Assembly (NCBI GenBank): GCA_009993955.1
Contig: JAACSL010000013.1
Span: forward strand, 48,207 to 112,206
Origin: Paraglaciecola sp.
GTDB lineage: Bacteria > Pseudomonadota > Gammaproteobacteria > Enterobacterales > Alteromonadaceae
Length of the DNA stretch: 64,000 bases
Direction of reading: 5' to 3'
This document shows, in pieces, positions 47,801 through 56,361 of the stretch. How positions within the stretch are numbered: position 1 is the stretch's first letter; each line of letters opens with the position of its first letter. Made by a program: the position numbers and the translations under genes. The notes under the pieces are model-generated. The model ran no database searches. It had not been told where the DNA came from and worked only from the letters and a program-made list of their open reading frames with translations.

Positions 47801-47826
47801 ATATACTATACCCCAGTATACTATAT
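47801..47826. promoter_or_regulatory. Operator/promoter dyad for the DmeR/RcnR-type repressor
   Basis: Inverted repeat of 11-bp AT-rich arms (ATATACTATAC / GTATACTATAT, 10 of 11 paired) around a C-rich centre CCCA, in the 75-bp gap between dmeF and the regulator. The AT-rich arms with a C/G tract in the middle follow the known form of CsoR/RcnR and DmeR operators. The site also supplies TATACT-type -10 elements for both directions. Confidence 0.8.
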
Positions 47827-47844
47827 TGAACAATTGAGGATTGT

Positions 47845-48120
47845 ATGGCTCATATCGAAAAGGATAAAAAGGCCTTACTGACCAGGATAAAAAAAATTCG
47901 TGGTCAGACTAACGCACTAGAAAAACTATTGGAGCATGAACCTGACTGTATTGTTGTATTGCAACAAGTCGCTGCGATTAGGGGAGCGGTCAACGGTCTG
48001 ATGAACAAGATATTGGAAGATCACATAAGACATCATATTGGTTTGGCCGAATTGAGTAATGAAGAACGAGCCAATGAAAGTGAAGAGCTAATTACGATAT
48101 TAAAGTCTTACTTAAAATAA
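47845..48120 (+). CDS. RcnR/DmeR-type (CsoR-family) cobalt/nickel-responsive repressor
   Basis: 91-residue all-helical metal-sensing repressor that releases DNA on binding metal. The ligand set matches RcnR residue for residue: His3, Cys35, His60 and His64 (also His63). Family members sensing copper or formaldehyde do not have this full set, so Co/Ni sensing is likely. It is divergent from dmeF, with a shared operator between them, the arrangement expected for repression of the exporter and of itself. Start ATG 47845. Confidence 0.9.
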   Translation: MAHIEKDKKALLTRIKKIRGQTNALEKLLEHEPDCIVVLQQVAAIRGAVNGLMNKILEDHIRHHIGLAELSNEERANESEELITILKSYLK

Positions 48121-48196
48121 ATCGAACATGCGAAGTACGACTTAAATTGAAAGACAGACAGAAAGACTGGTAGGTCAATATCAAAGTTAATTTCTG

Positions 48197-48272
48197 AATC
48201 TTCAATAATACACGAACCACAACGGGGCCTGCGGGCGATGCAGGTATAGCGCCCGTGCAGAATTAACCAGTG
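48197..48272 (-). pseudogene. Diverged duplicate of the 3' end of nth
   Basis: A 76-bp segment that matches 48345-48420 inside nth at 72 of 76 positions, on the same strand, 148 bp away. It encodes the HWLILHGRYTCIARxPRCGSCIIED stretch of Nth. The four differences produce two silent changes and one Lys-to-Arg change, so the copy diverged as a working gene and was not a local duplication that decayed. It marks the boundary between the metal module and nth. Confidence 0.85.
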
Positions 48273-48315
48273 TGTTGCAGCCATCGATTGATTTTACTGC
48301 TCAAAGCCGACCTTG

Positions 48316-48948
48316 CTACTCTGTCTTATCTTTAAACTCACACAAATCTTCAATAATACACGAGCCACAACGGGGCTTACGGGCGATGCAGGTATAGCGC
48401 CCGTGTAGAATTAACCAGTGGTGAACGTCTACTTTAAATTCTTTTGGCACGACTTTGAGCAGCTTTTGCTCTACCTGATCGACATTTTTGCCTGGTGCTA
48501 ACTTCGTTCGGTTTGAAACACGGAAGATGTGCGTGTCTACGGCGATGGTGGGCCAACCAAAAGCGGTATTGAGCACTACATTGGCGGTTTTACGCCCAAC
48601 ACCTGGCAAGGCTTCTAGGGCTTCACGACTCTCTGGTACCTGAGAATTATGCTCATTGATCAATATGTAACAGGTTTTCATCACATTTTCGGCTTTTGCA
48701 TTAAACAAACCGATGGTTTTGATGTAGCTCTTGAGTCCATCCAACCCTAGGTCGTAAATCGCTTGTGGGGTGTTTGCCACGGCGTAGAGTTTACTGGTGG
48801 CTTTGTTTACACCAACGTCGGTGGCCTGAGCCGATAAGATCACCGCAATTAGCAACTCAAAGGGGCTGGAATAATTCAGTTCGGTTGTGGGGTGAGGGTT
48901 TTCATTGCGCAATCGGCTGAGTATTTCTATGCGCTTGGTTTTATTCAT
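48316..48948 (-). CDS. nth: Endonuclease III
   Basis: DNA glycosylase/AP lyase that removes oxidised pyrimidines. The 210-residue protein has the helix-hairpin-helix (LPGVGRKTANVVLN) with catalytic Lys, the catalytic Asp in AVDTHIFRV, and the 4Fe-4S loop CIARKPRCGSCIIEDLC (C-x6-C-x2-C-x5-C). ATG 48948 gives the family N-terminus (MNKTKRIEILSRLR); the longer frame to 49065 runs into rsxE. It ends the rsxABCDGE-nth operon, as in E. coli. Part of its 3' end is duplicated just downstream. Confidence 0.97.
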   Translation of the reverse strand: MNKTKRIEILSRLRNENPHPTTELNYSSPFELLIAVILSAQATDVGVNKATSKLYAVANTPQAIYDLGLDGLKSYIKTIGLFNAKAENVMKTCYILINEHNSQVPESREALEALPGVGRKTANVVLNTAFGWPTIAVDTHIFRVSNRTKLAPGKNVDQVEQKLLKVVPKEFKVDVHHWLILHGRYTCIARKPRCGSCIIEDLCEFKDKTE

Positions 48949-48982
48949 TTGGCTAGTCTTTTTGTTGAAGTTTGCTGCTTGC

Positions 48983-49681
48983 TTAGGTTTCAGCGGTAAC
49001 ACGGGCGCGCTGCACATTTTTAGGTTTTGGTTTTGCAGCAAATACCGCTTCCATTTTGTTGTCACCTAAGTTTTTCAAGGCAATAAGTAAACCCATGCCT
49101 AAAAATGCCCCAGGGGGTAAGATGGCCACCAAAAAGGGACTGTCAGTGGTGAAAACTCGGATTTCCAACTGGCTTGCCCAATCACCAAAGAGCAAATTAG
49201 CCCCACTGAATAGGGTGCCGTAACCCAAGATCTCGCGCATGCCGCCCAAGGTCATTAATACCAAGGTGAAACCCAAGCCCATCATTAGGCCATCATAGGC
49301 AGCGAGACCCACGGGGTTTTTCGACGCATAGGCTTCTGCACGGCCAATGATGGCGCAGTTCGTCACAATCAGCGGAATAAAAATACCCAAGGATTGATAT
49401 AGAGTGAAGGTATAGGCGTTCATTAAAAGCTGCACCACGGTCACAAAAGCGGCAATGATCATCACAAAAATTGGAATGCGGATCTCATTAGGTACCCAGC
49501 GCCGAATAGCCGAGACAGCCGTATTCGAACCGATTAACACCATGGTGGTGGCTAAACCTAAACCTAAGCCGTTGATCAATGTCGCGGTGGTGGCTAGCAG
49601 AGGGCAAAGACCAAGAAGTTGCACTAAGGCTGGGTTGTTTTTCCACAAGCCTTGCCAACTGAGTTGTTTCAATTCATGCAT
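48983..49681 (-). CDS. rsxE: Rsx electron-transport complex subunit RsxE
   Basis: Inner-membrane subunit of the Rsx/Rnf complex, which moves electrons to keep SoxR reduced. The 232-residue protein has six hydrophobic segments and the RnfE signatures [16 protein letters not shown] and [19 protein letters not shown] (paralogous to RsxA). It is 34 bp upstream of nth and 4 bp after rsxG. Confidence 0.96.
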   Translation of the reverse strand: MHELKQLSWQGLWKNNPALVQLLGLCPLLATTATLINGLGLGLATTMVLIGSNTAVSAIRRWVPNEIRIPIFVMIIAAFVTVVQLLMNAYTFTLYQSLGIFIPLIVTNCAIIGRAEAYASKNPVGLAAYDGLMMGLGFTLVLMTLGGMREILGYGTLFSGANLLFGDWASQLEIRVFTTDSPFLVAILPPGAFLGMGLLIALKNLGDNKMEAVFAAKPKPKNVQRARVTAET

Positions 49682-49685
49682 GGTC

Positions 49686-50366
49686 TTATTCCTCCGCGGT
49701 TTTGAGCGTTAAAACAGTTGGTTTGTTTTGCAAACAGGTATTGCTCGCGGCAAATATTTGTTGTTGGTATTGCTGATAAAATAAGGCACTACGTTTTACA
49801 GCATTCACCACGGCACGAGGGGTGATGGTAGCACCAGTGAATTGGTCAAACTGACCGCCATCTTTTTTAACGGCAAAGTATTTGAGCTTATCTGACTCAA
49901 TGGTTTTGTCGGCAAAACTTAAGATCCAGGGGCTAACACGCAGGTCGATTTTATCTCCCAGCCCCGGCGTTTCATTGTGTTCAAGTATCCGCACCCCTTG
50001 AATATTCACGTTGTTGCTATTGTCGGTGGTCAAACCCACCACCAATTTTATTTTGCCGCTGTAACCGTCTGGAGCGGTTGTTTCGATGGCTACACCCACC
50101 GGCTGCGAATTTAAGGTGGCACGGTATATACGCTGTGCATCATGACTACCTAAGGCAGGTTGATCGCTAACCACTACACAGTCGTGCACCAAGTTATTGT
50201 CATACAATTGACTTGGCATAATGGCGTTGAGAATACCCTGAAGTTTGGCTTGTTGTTGCTGATTGATCTGCTCAGCTGTGCCGAAGTAGGTTAGGGCAAT
50301 CAATCCTGAAGTCACCAAGGCGAAGGCAGATAAAATTAAGCCATTGCTGGCAATCGAGCGCTTCAT
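49686..50366 (-). CDS. rsxG: Rsx electron-transport complex subunit RsxG (FMN-binding)
   Basis: 226-residue protein with one N-terminal membrane helix and a periplasmic FMN-binding domain. FMN is expected to attach covalently to a Thr in the SGATxT-type motif, seen here as [12 protein letters not shown]. The GLGDKI segment also matches RnfG. The start overlaps the rsxD stop by 4 bp. Confidence 0.95.
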   Translation of the reverse strand: MKRSIASNGLILSAFALVTSGLIALTYFGTAEQINQQQQAKLQGILNAIMPSQLYDNNLVHDCVVVSDQPALGSHDAQRIYRATLNSQPVGVAIETTAPDGYSGKIKLVVGLTTDNSNNVNIQGVRILEHNETPGLGDKIDLRVSPWILSFADKTIESDKLKYFAVKKDGGQFDQFTGATITPRAVVNAVKRSALFYQQYQQQIFAASNTCLQNKPTVLTLKTAEE

Positions 50367-51451
50367 TCTTTGGCTTCCTTCTTATTGCTACGCTCACGGT
50401 GTCCATAAACCCGAGGTTGCGTGTAATAATCAATCAGTGGCACGGCCATATTCATGATCACCACCGCAAAAGCCACAGCATCGGGATAACCGCCCCACGT
50501 ACGAATAATGTATACCCATAGACCAATGGCCGCGCCAAATACCAGCCGACCTTTATTGGTGGTTGAAGCAGAGACTGGATCCGTAGCAATGAAAAATGCG
50601 CCAATGATGATACTGCCGTTAAAAAAGTGGAACAGCACCGAGCCAAAACGGTCACCGTCAACCAAGGCCATGAATAACGTGATGGCAAATAGACTGACTA
50701 ACATGCTCAGTGGGATATGCCAATTGATGACTTTTTGCCTGATCAACAATAAACCGCCCAGTAGGTAAGCAAAGGCAATCCACGACCACGCTACATTTAA
50801 GCCACTGACTGTGCTATCAAAGATAGGTAATTGTAAGCTTTCATGGTAAGTCAGGCTCTGCGCCAAGCTGGTTTTGACGGTGTCCAAAGGGGTAGCCATG
50901 GTGGTGCCGTCTATTCCCAAGCGCAGTTGGCTTAAGCTAAAGCCATCTTGGCTATAACCGGTAAAAATCGTGTAAAAGGCGTCAAGCCAATTATGACTAT
51001 ACTGTGCCAACGACTGGGCGGGCAGCCATTGGGTCATTTGCAAAGGGAAGGAGACCAGTAACAACACGTAGGCTGCCATAGCAGGATTAAATACGTTAAA
51101 ACCCAAACCACCATAGAGTTGTTTGACCACCGCAATGGCAAAGAAGCTACCAATCACAACTAACCACCAAGGTGCAAACGGCGGCAAGCTTATTGCCAAT
51201 AATACCGCCGTTAACACGGCACTATAGTCTTGCAAACTGCGTTCAAAATCACGTTTGCGTAACTCAAGGATACAGGCTTCTGTGACTAAGGCTGTTGACA
51301 CGGCGAGGGCGATCTGGATGAGCGTGCCAATCCCAAAGAACCAAGTTTGCATGGCAATGCCCGGGATCAAGGCATACAACACCAAACGCATAATTTGCCC
51401 AGTCGTGCGCTTATTGTGTTGATGTGGTGAGCTGGCAAGCAATAGATTCAT
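50363..51451 (-). CDS. rsxD: Rsx electron-transport complex subunit RsxD
   Basis: 362-residue polytopic membrane subunit with about nine helices. It has the RnfD motif near [13 protein letters not shown], in which Thr carries covalent FMN (GTTMATP), and the [18 protein letters not shown] segment. It overlaps rsxG by 4 bp and lies 6 bp after rsxC. Confidence 0.95.
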   Translation of the reverse strand: MNLLLASSPHQHNKRTTGQIMRLVLYALIPGIAMQTWFFGIGTLIQIALAVSTALVTEACILELRKRDFERSLQDYSAVLTAVLLAISLPPFAPWWLVVIGSFFAIAVVKQLYGGLGFNVFNPAMAAYVLLLVSFPLQMTQWLPAQSLAQYSHNWLDAFYTIFTGYSQDGFSLSQLRLGIDGTTMATPLDTVKTSLAQSLTYHESLQLPIFDSTVSGLNVAWSWIAFAYLLGGLLLIRQKVINWHIPLSMLVSLFAITLFMALVDGDRFGSVLFHFFNGSIIIGAFFIATDPVSASTTNKGRLVFGAAIGLWVYIIRTWGGYPDAVAFAVVIMNMAVPLIDYYTQPRVYGHRERSNKKEAKE

Positions 51452-51457
51452 GGTTTG

Positions 51458-53770
51458 TTATTCACCCTTTTCAGCCGCTTGTGCAGCTTTTTTGGCCTTG
51501 GCTTTAGCAACCGCTGCGGCTATCTGTTGTTTCTTGGCGTTTAAGGCATCACTTTGGGTATCGTCTTCGCTGCTGTCGATTTGCTCAGCAGCCCTCACTG
51601 ACTCAGCCTTGTTTTCATCGGTGTCTGGCTTGGCAGCCTTGGTTTGACTACTCTCAGCCTTGCTTGCGTTGTTAAGGCGCTTCGCTTTTGCTTTTGCCAC
51701 CGCAGAGGCAATTTTTTGTTGTTTTTCGTCTAGCGGATTGCTCACTGAAGCCTTGGGCAGCGCCTCGTCGGCAATGCCTTCATTTTCCACTCTATTGGTG
51801 TTTTTACTAGCGTCTACCCTATTTTTAGGTTTCTCTTTGGACTTTTCTGCACTGGCAGCTTGAACAGCAGATGGCTTGCGAGCACTGGCAGATTCTGTAG
51901 GCAATGGCGTTTCAATGTTTTGGCTGCTTGGCGCATTGGTGCCTGAGGCAGGCAAGGTTGCTTCTGCATTGAGCTTGTCATTGGCAAGGGCGGCACTGGC
52001 TTTTTTGGCTTTAGCTCGGGCGATCGCCGCTTGCACGCGATCATTTGCACTGGCTCCTGTGGCGAGCCTGTCGTCAGCAGAACCTTGCAGTGTAGAGGGG
52101 GTATCGCTGGGCTGTTGCTCAGGGGTGTTTGCTTGGGTGACAGCCGCTGACTTTGCTTGATTGGCTGTTGTGTTTTGCTCTGTGTTGTCAGCCAATTGAG
52201 CCTTTTTCGCTTTTGCGCGGGCAAGGGCAGCGGCAATTTTGTCTTTTGCGTCGTTACCCTGTTGCGCCATGGCTTGTTTGCGTGCTTCAGCCGCCAAACG
52301 GTGTTTTTCTTCTCGTGCTTGTTGTTCGTCTAATAAGCGTTTTGCACGGCGTTCAAAGCGTTCTCTGGCTTTGTCGCTTTTTTGTTTTTCTTGCTGTTCT
52401 ATGCGCACATCAGCTTTGGCAATGCGATAGTAATGCACCAGTGGAATTTCACTGGGGCAAACATAAGCACAGGCGCCACATTCTATGCAGTCAAACAAAT
52501 GATAGTCTTGCGCCTTGTCAAGTTCTTTTGCCTTGGCATGCCATAGCAATTGTTGAGGTAATAAAGAGGCCGGACAGGCATCGGCACACGCGCCACAACG
52601 AATGCAGGGCTGCTCTTTGTCGCCGGTGATACTGCCCCCTAACTCGCGATCTGCAGGCACCAAAATGCAGTTAGTGGTTTTCACCACCGGCACATCGTTG
52701 TTGCGCAGCGTAAAGCCCATCATCGGCCCACCCATAATGGTCACAGGGTGTTTTTGTTTGATGGCTTTGTAGTCACTGTGAGCAAGTAAATGAGCTACTG
52801 GTGTACCTATCAAGGCCCAATAATTACCGCGCTTGTGCACTGCTTGGCCCGTTACCGTTACCACTCTTTCAATCAGGGGTTTACCGCTAAAGATGGCATC
52901 AGCAATGGCGAAACACGTGCCCACATTGTGCATGATAATACCCACATCAATGGGCAATCCACTGCTGGGTACTTCGCGATTGGTGAGCACCTGAATAAGC
53001 TGTTTCTCGCCGCCCGCTGGATATTTTGTAGGAATGCTGCAAATTTGATAACGCGGGTTTTCCCGACACGCCACATTCATTGCCTCAATGGCTTCTGGTT
53101 TATTGTCTTCTATCCCGATTAACACTGCTTGCGGTTCGAGCAGGTGACACAACACGTCGATGCCCTGGCGAATTTGCCAAGCATGCTCGCGCATGAGGCG
53201 GTCGTCAGCGCTAATATACGGTTCACATTCAATGCCGTTAATGATTAAAAACTCAACCGTTTTCTTGGGTGATGATTTGATGTGAGTAGGAAAGCCAGCG
53301 CCACCCATTCCACTGATACCAGCATCACAAATGGCACCCAGAATCGCCATTTTACCGCGTTGTTGATAATCAGGCATGGGCTGCAAGGGGATCCATTGGT
53401 CTTGCTGATCGCTGGCAATTTCAATACTTAACTCAGGTAAACCAGAAGGGTGGGCTGCCACATGCGGCGCAATATTAATAATCGTGCCAGAGGTTGGCGC
53501 ATGCACAGGCACCGCAAAGGGGTTCATGCTTTTAGTAAGAGGCTGACCTTTTAATACATGCTGGCCAGGTTCAACACACACATGGCCTTCCAGCCCAATA
53601 TGCTGTTTGAGTGGCACATATAAGCGCTCAGGCAAAGGCAATTTATCAATGGGGGTTTGATTGGAGAGCTGTTTATGCTGCTCTGGTTTAATGCCGCCGG
53701 GAAAATCCCACAGTTCTTTGGCATTCAATTTGGTCATGACGTCTTCAAAAGCACTTTGCATGGTCGTCAA
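51458..53770 (-). CDS. rsxC: Rsx electron-transport complex subunit RsxC
   Basis: 770-residue peripheral subunit with NADH- and FMN-binding Complex-I-like domains (GMGGAGFPTHIKSSPKK, NGIECEPYISADDRLM) and two 4Fe-4S motifs (CIRCGACADACPASLLP and CIECGACAYVCPSEIPL, around residues 380-435). The C-terminal third is a long Ala/Lys/Gln tail with four copies of an IAxAxAxAKAKK helix, typical of gammaproteobacterial RsxC and variable in length. It is 1 bp after rsxB. Confidence 0.96.
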   Translation of the reverse strand: MTTMQSAFEDVMTKLNAKELWDFPGGIKPEQHKQLSNQTPIDKLPLPERLYVPLKQHIGLEGHVCVEPGQHVLKGQPLTKSMNPFAVPVHAPTSGTIINIAPHVAAHPSGLPELSIEIASDQQDQWIPLQPMPDYQQRGKMAILGAICDAGISGMGGAGFPTHIKSSPKKTVEFLIINGIECEPYISADDRLMREHAWQIRQGIDVLCHLLEPQAVLIGIEDNKPEAIEAMNVACRENPRYQICSIPTKYPAGGEKQLIQVLTNREVPSSGLPIDVGIIMHNVGTCFAIADAIFSGKPLIERVVTVTGQAVHKRGNYWALIGTPVAHLLAHSDYKAIKQKHPVTIMGGPMMGFTLRNNDVPVVKTTNCILVPADRELGGSITGDKEQPCIRCGACADACPASLLPQQLLWHAKAKELDKAQDYHLFDCIECGACAYVCPSEIPLVHYYRIAKADVRIEQQEKQKSDKARERFERRAKRLLDEQQAREEKHRLAAEARKQAMAQQGNDAKDKIAAALARAKAKKAQLADNTEQNTTANQAKSAAVTQANTPEQQPSDTPSTLQGSADDRLATGASANDRVQAAIARAKAKKASAALANDKLNAEATLPASGTNAPSSQNIETPLPTESASARKPSAVQAASAEKSKEKPKNRVDASKNTNRVENEGIADEALPKASVSNPLDEKQQKIASAVAKAKAKRLNNASKAESSQTKAAKPDTDENKAESVRAAEQIDSSEDDTQSDALNAKKQQIAAAVAKAKAKKAAQAAEKGE

Positions 53771-53771
53771 C

Positions 53772-54326
53772 TTAACTCACTTGTTTGATGTCGATGGGTG
53801 TCAACTGCCACCGCCATGCGGCACTGCTATTTGGTCTGGGTAACATGTCAATACAATCCACAGGACAAGGTTCAACACATAAATCGCAACCTGTGCATTC
53901 GTCAGCAATGACGGTATGCATTTGTTTGGCTGCGCCGACGATGGCGTCGACTGGGCAGGCTTGAATGCATTTGGTGCAGCCGATGCACTCATCTTCGCGG
54001 ATCACCGCTACTTTTTTAACATCTTCTTGACCGTGGGCACTGTCTAGACTGGTTGCCTCAACCCCCATTAAATCCGCGAGTTTCTTGATGGTGGCATCAC
54101 CACCTGGTGGGCATTTGTTGATGGCATCACCCTCTGCAATGGCTTGCGCGTATGGTTTGCAACCTGGGTAGCCACATTGCCCACATTGAGTTTGCGGCAA
54201 AATGGCGTCAATTTGTTCCACTAGAAGGTCGCTTTCTACTTTAAAGCGGATGGCTGCATACCCGAGGATGGCACCAAAAATCAGGGCGAGGGCAGCCATT
54301 GCCAATAGTGCAATACTGATGCTCAT
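53772..54326 (-). CDS. rsxB: Rsx electron-transport complex subunit RsxB (ferredoxin)
   Basis: 184-residue ferredoxin-like subunit with an N-terminal membrane helix. It has an Fe-S motif [13 protein letters not shown] and two 4Fe-4S motifs, [16 protein letters not shown] and [16 protein letters not shown]. Its ATG 54326 overlaps the last base of rsxA. Confidence 0.96.
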   Translation of the reverse strand: MSISIALLAMAALALIFGAILGYAAIRFKVESDLLVEQIDAILPQTQCGQCGYPGCKPYAQAIAEGDAINKCPPGGDATIKKLADLMGVEATSLDSAHGQEDVKKVAVIREDECIGCTKCIQACPVDAIVGAAKQMHTVIADECTGCDLCVEPCPVDCIDMLPRPNSSAAWRWQLTPIDIKQVS

Positions 54327-54907
54327 TACATTTTCACCAAGCCACTGAAGCCCATGAAGGCCAAAGACATCAAGCCAGCCGTGACCATGGCGATGGATGC
54401 ACCTTTAAAGGGTTTAGGTACGTCTGCCACGGCTAAGCGCTCTCGCATGGCAGAAAACAGCACTAACGCTAACGAAAATCCTACGGCGGCCCCAAAACCA
54501 TAAATAACCGATTCTATAAAATTATGCTGTTGGTTGATGTTGAGCAAAGCCACACCGAGTACCGCACAATTGGTAGTGATCAAGGGTAAGAAGATACCGA
54601 GCAAGCGATAGAGGGTCGGGCTGGTTTTGTGCACCACTAACTCGGTAAATTGCACAACAACAGCGATGACTAAGATAAAGCTCAAGGTACGCAAATAACC
54701 AATACCTAAAGGTAACAAAATATAGTGCTCAACCAGGTAGCTAGACAGTGAAGCGAGGGTCAGTACAAATGTAGTAGCCATCGACATGCCGATGGCAGTT
54801 TCGAGCTTGCCAGACACACCCATAAAGGGGCACAAACCAAGAAATTGTACCAAAACAAAGTTATTCACCAGCACGGTGCTGAGCAACAGCAAAAAAAATT
54901 CAGTCAT
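54326..54907 (-). CDS. rsxA: Rsx electron-transport complex subunit RsxA
   Basis: 193-residue inner-membrane subunit with six helices, signatures [16 protein letters not shown] and [19 protein letters not shown], paralogous to RsxE. It is the first gene of the minus-strand operon rsxA-B-C-D-G-E-nth. The 219 bp upstream, up to the tRNA genes, must contain its promoter; I see no element there clear enough to mark. Confidence 0.96.
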   Translation of the reverse strand: MTEFFLLLLSTVLVNNFVLVQFLGLCPFMGVSGKLETAIGMSMATTFVLTLASLSSYLVEHYILLPLGIGYLRTLSFILVIAVVVQFTELVVHKTSPTLYRLLGIFLPLITTNCAVLGVALLNINQQHNFIESVIYGFGAAVGFSLALVLFSAMRERLAVADVPKPFKGASIAMVTAGLMSLAFMGFSGLVKM

Positions 54908-55126
54908 GCTACCTTGATGTGTTTGATGGCTATTTTAGACAGACGGTATTATCAGTATTTCAAGGGGTATTAACAACTTACAACGCAAAACTTTATGGCT
55001 GATTTGCCATTATTATTGAAATCCACAGCTATAAGCCTTACTGATAGTCCAAGGACTAAGCGATAGATCACAGCGTGTCGAAGAAAATACGCACAATAAG
55101 GTGAGGGTAATGCAGTGTTGCCTAGT

Positions 55127-55203
55127 TGGCTCCCCCTCCCCGACTCGAACGGGGGACCTGCGGATTAACAGTCCGTCGCTCTAACCAACTGAGCTAAGGG
55201 GGA
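55127..55203 (-). tRNA. tRNA-Asn (GTT), second copy
   Basis: 77-nt cloverleaf with encoded CCA. The acceptor stem TCCCCCT pairs with AGGGGGA, the D-arm has AGCTCAGTTGGTTAGAGC, the anticodon loop CTGTTAA gives GTT (Asn), and the T-arm has GTTCGAGTC. It is identical to the copy at 55240-55316, 36 bp away, and probably on the same transcript. Confidence 0.98.
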
Positions 55204-55239
55204 ATCGTAGAACTAGAAGAAAAGTAGAGCAGGCTTTGA

Positions 55240-55316
55240 TGGCTCCCCCTCCCCGACTCGAACGGGGGACCTGCGGATTAACAGTCCGTCGCTCTAACCA
55301 ACTGAGCTAAGGGGGA
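55240..55316 (-). tRNA. tRNA-Asn (GTT), first copy
   Basis: Identical in all 77 positions to the tRNA at 55127-55203, with the same GTT anticodon and encoded CCA. It is first in transcription order, about 60 bp from a strong promoter. Confidence 0.98.
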
Positions 55317-55380
55317 ATCAAATTATGTGTGTTTCACTCTGCATAAACAGGGTTAGACAGCCGTTTTTCAACGGTGGCGA

Positions 55381-55409
55381 ATGTTAATGAGCCGATGGCC
55401 CACTGTCAA
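55381..55409 (-). promoter_or_regulatory. Promoter of the tRNA-Asn pair
   Basis: On the minus strand, a perfect -35 TTGACA (55404-55409), a 17-bp spacer and -10 TAACAT (55381-55386). A GC-rich discriminator (TCGCCACC) follows, as in stable-RNA promoters under stringent control. Transcription would start near 55374, about 58 nt before the first tRNA. Confidence 0.8.
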
Positions 55410-55744
55410 CACTCAAAACAACAAAAACACTAAACTTTTTGGGATTTGTCGGCCTACTGTACAAAAGCTGCTGCTAATTTAATCACTTGCAAAAAAAAGC
55501 CTAAATATGCGGAAAAAACCCTTGCTAATCGGCAGAATTTCCAAGGTAGTAGTAGCTGAGAGATTAGTTATCAAAGATTGAAATAATATATTAAAAAGGT
55601 ATTAAAAATTTATTGATTACTGTGTATTTGCACAGCATTTAACAAAAATGTAACCTAAGCAGGGGAACTAAATGGTTAGTGATTGCTAACCAAAGGTTTT
55701 TGCTCAAATCCAGCAAGCTCACGTCCTGTCTGCATCTTGACTAG

Positions 55745-55779
55745 TTATCCACGAAAGCTGTGGATAAAGCTGTGGGTTA
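55745..55779. promoter_or_regulatory. Cluster of three DnaA-box-like 9-mers
   Basis: TTATCCACG (55745-55753, plus, 8 of 9), TGTGGATAA (55759-55767, minus, perfect TTATCCACA) and TGTGGGTTA (55771-55779, minus, 7 of 9), spaced by 5 and 3 bp, beside AT-rich DNA. The first two face each other. This resembles the three-box cores of E. coli DARS sites, one of which (DARS1) lies next to uvrB; here uvrB is 2 kb away. Confidence 0.5.
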
Positions 55780-56300
55780 ATTGTCAGAAAGCCAAATAAT
55801 GTGGCTTGCTTACTTGTCAATAGTTTATTCGTTAGATCATTGAAATATAAATAAATTCAATAAAAACAATGGGATATAATTTGTTTAATCTTTAACTAGA
55901 AGAGACAGTATTTTGTTTGCTTACGATCTTTGCGCTTGTGTGTTGTTTTACAAGGAAAAAATGAAATCGTTTCAATTTTACGATAATTCGAATTATTAGA
56001 ATGGAATTTGCACCCTTGAATTTTCTTCACTTGCAAACTGCAAAACCCTTATTTTTCAGCTAACTAAGCCTTATTCGGCGCATGGGTGTAGCAAATTAGT
56101 GACGTTTTTGGTTTTTTTTCGTGACACAAAGAGATTGCGCTCAAGCTGCTAACTTATAGGACTAAATTATGAACTCAACAGAGCAAAATTCGCGTATCAT
56201 TGGATTAGTCAAAATATGATGCACAGCGCTTTTTTGTATTCATCTTCGACCGCCAATACAGGTCTATTTTGTGAATGATAGATAAATGATGATCGATTTG

Positions 56301-56342
56301 GTCGCTACGAAGTAGTCGCCACGACGTGGTCGCCACATAAAC
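56301..56342. repeat. Three 14-bp direct repeats upstream of the MATE gene
   Basis: Units GTCGCTACGAAGTA, GTCGCCACGACGTG and GTCGCCACATAAAC follow each other without gaps, ending 19 bp before the MATE start. The period equals that of the array upstream of serB, though the sequence is different. Confidence 0.6.
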
Positions 56343-56361
56343 TGTTAAGTGAGAACAAAGT

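Larger units (their letters stand above)
55317..56361. other. 1.0-kb AT-rich region without genes
   Basis: Holds the tRNA-Asn promoter at the left end, a DnaA-box cluster (55745-55779), long AT-rich stretches (about 55560-55640 and 55820-56010) and a three-unit 14-bp repeat at the right end. The only framed start with some promise, ATG 56169, stops after 16 codons. Such a length without a gene is exceptional in this dense window, so an sRNA or a replication-control site is possible. Confidence 0.6.

Noticed and set aside
51458..52260. Ala/Lys repeats of the rsxC tail as something novel
   Set aside because: Repeated AKAKK helices are a common, length-variable feature of gammaproteobacterial RsxC.
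55127..55316. Integrated mobile element at the tandem tRNA-Asn genes
   Set aside because: Both tRNAs are complete and identical, and no integrase gene or duplicated tRNA 3' fragment was found beside them.
55410..56000. Chromosomal origin oriC
   Set aside because: The DnaA boxes are too few, and no dnaA, dnaN, mnmG or mioC neighbours are present; a DARS- or datA-like site is the better guess.
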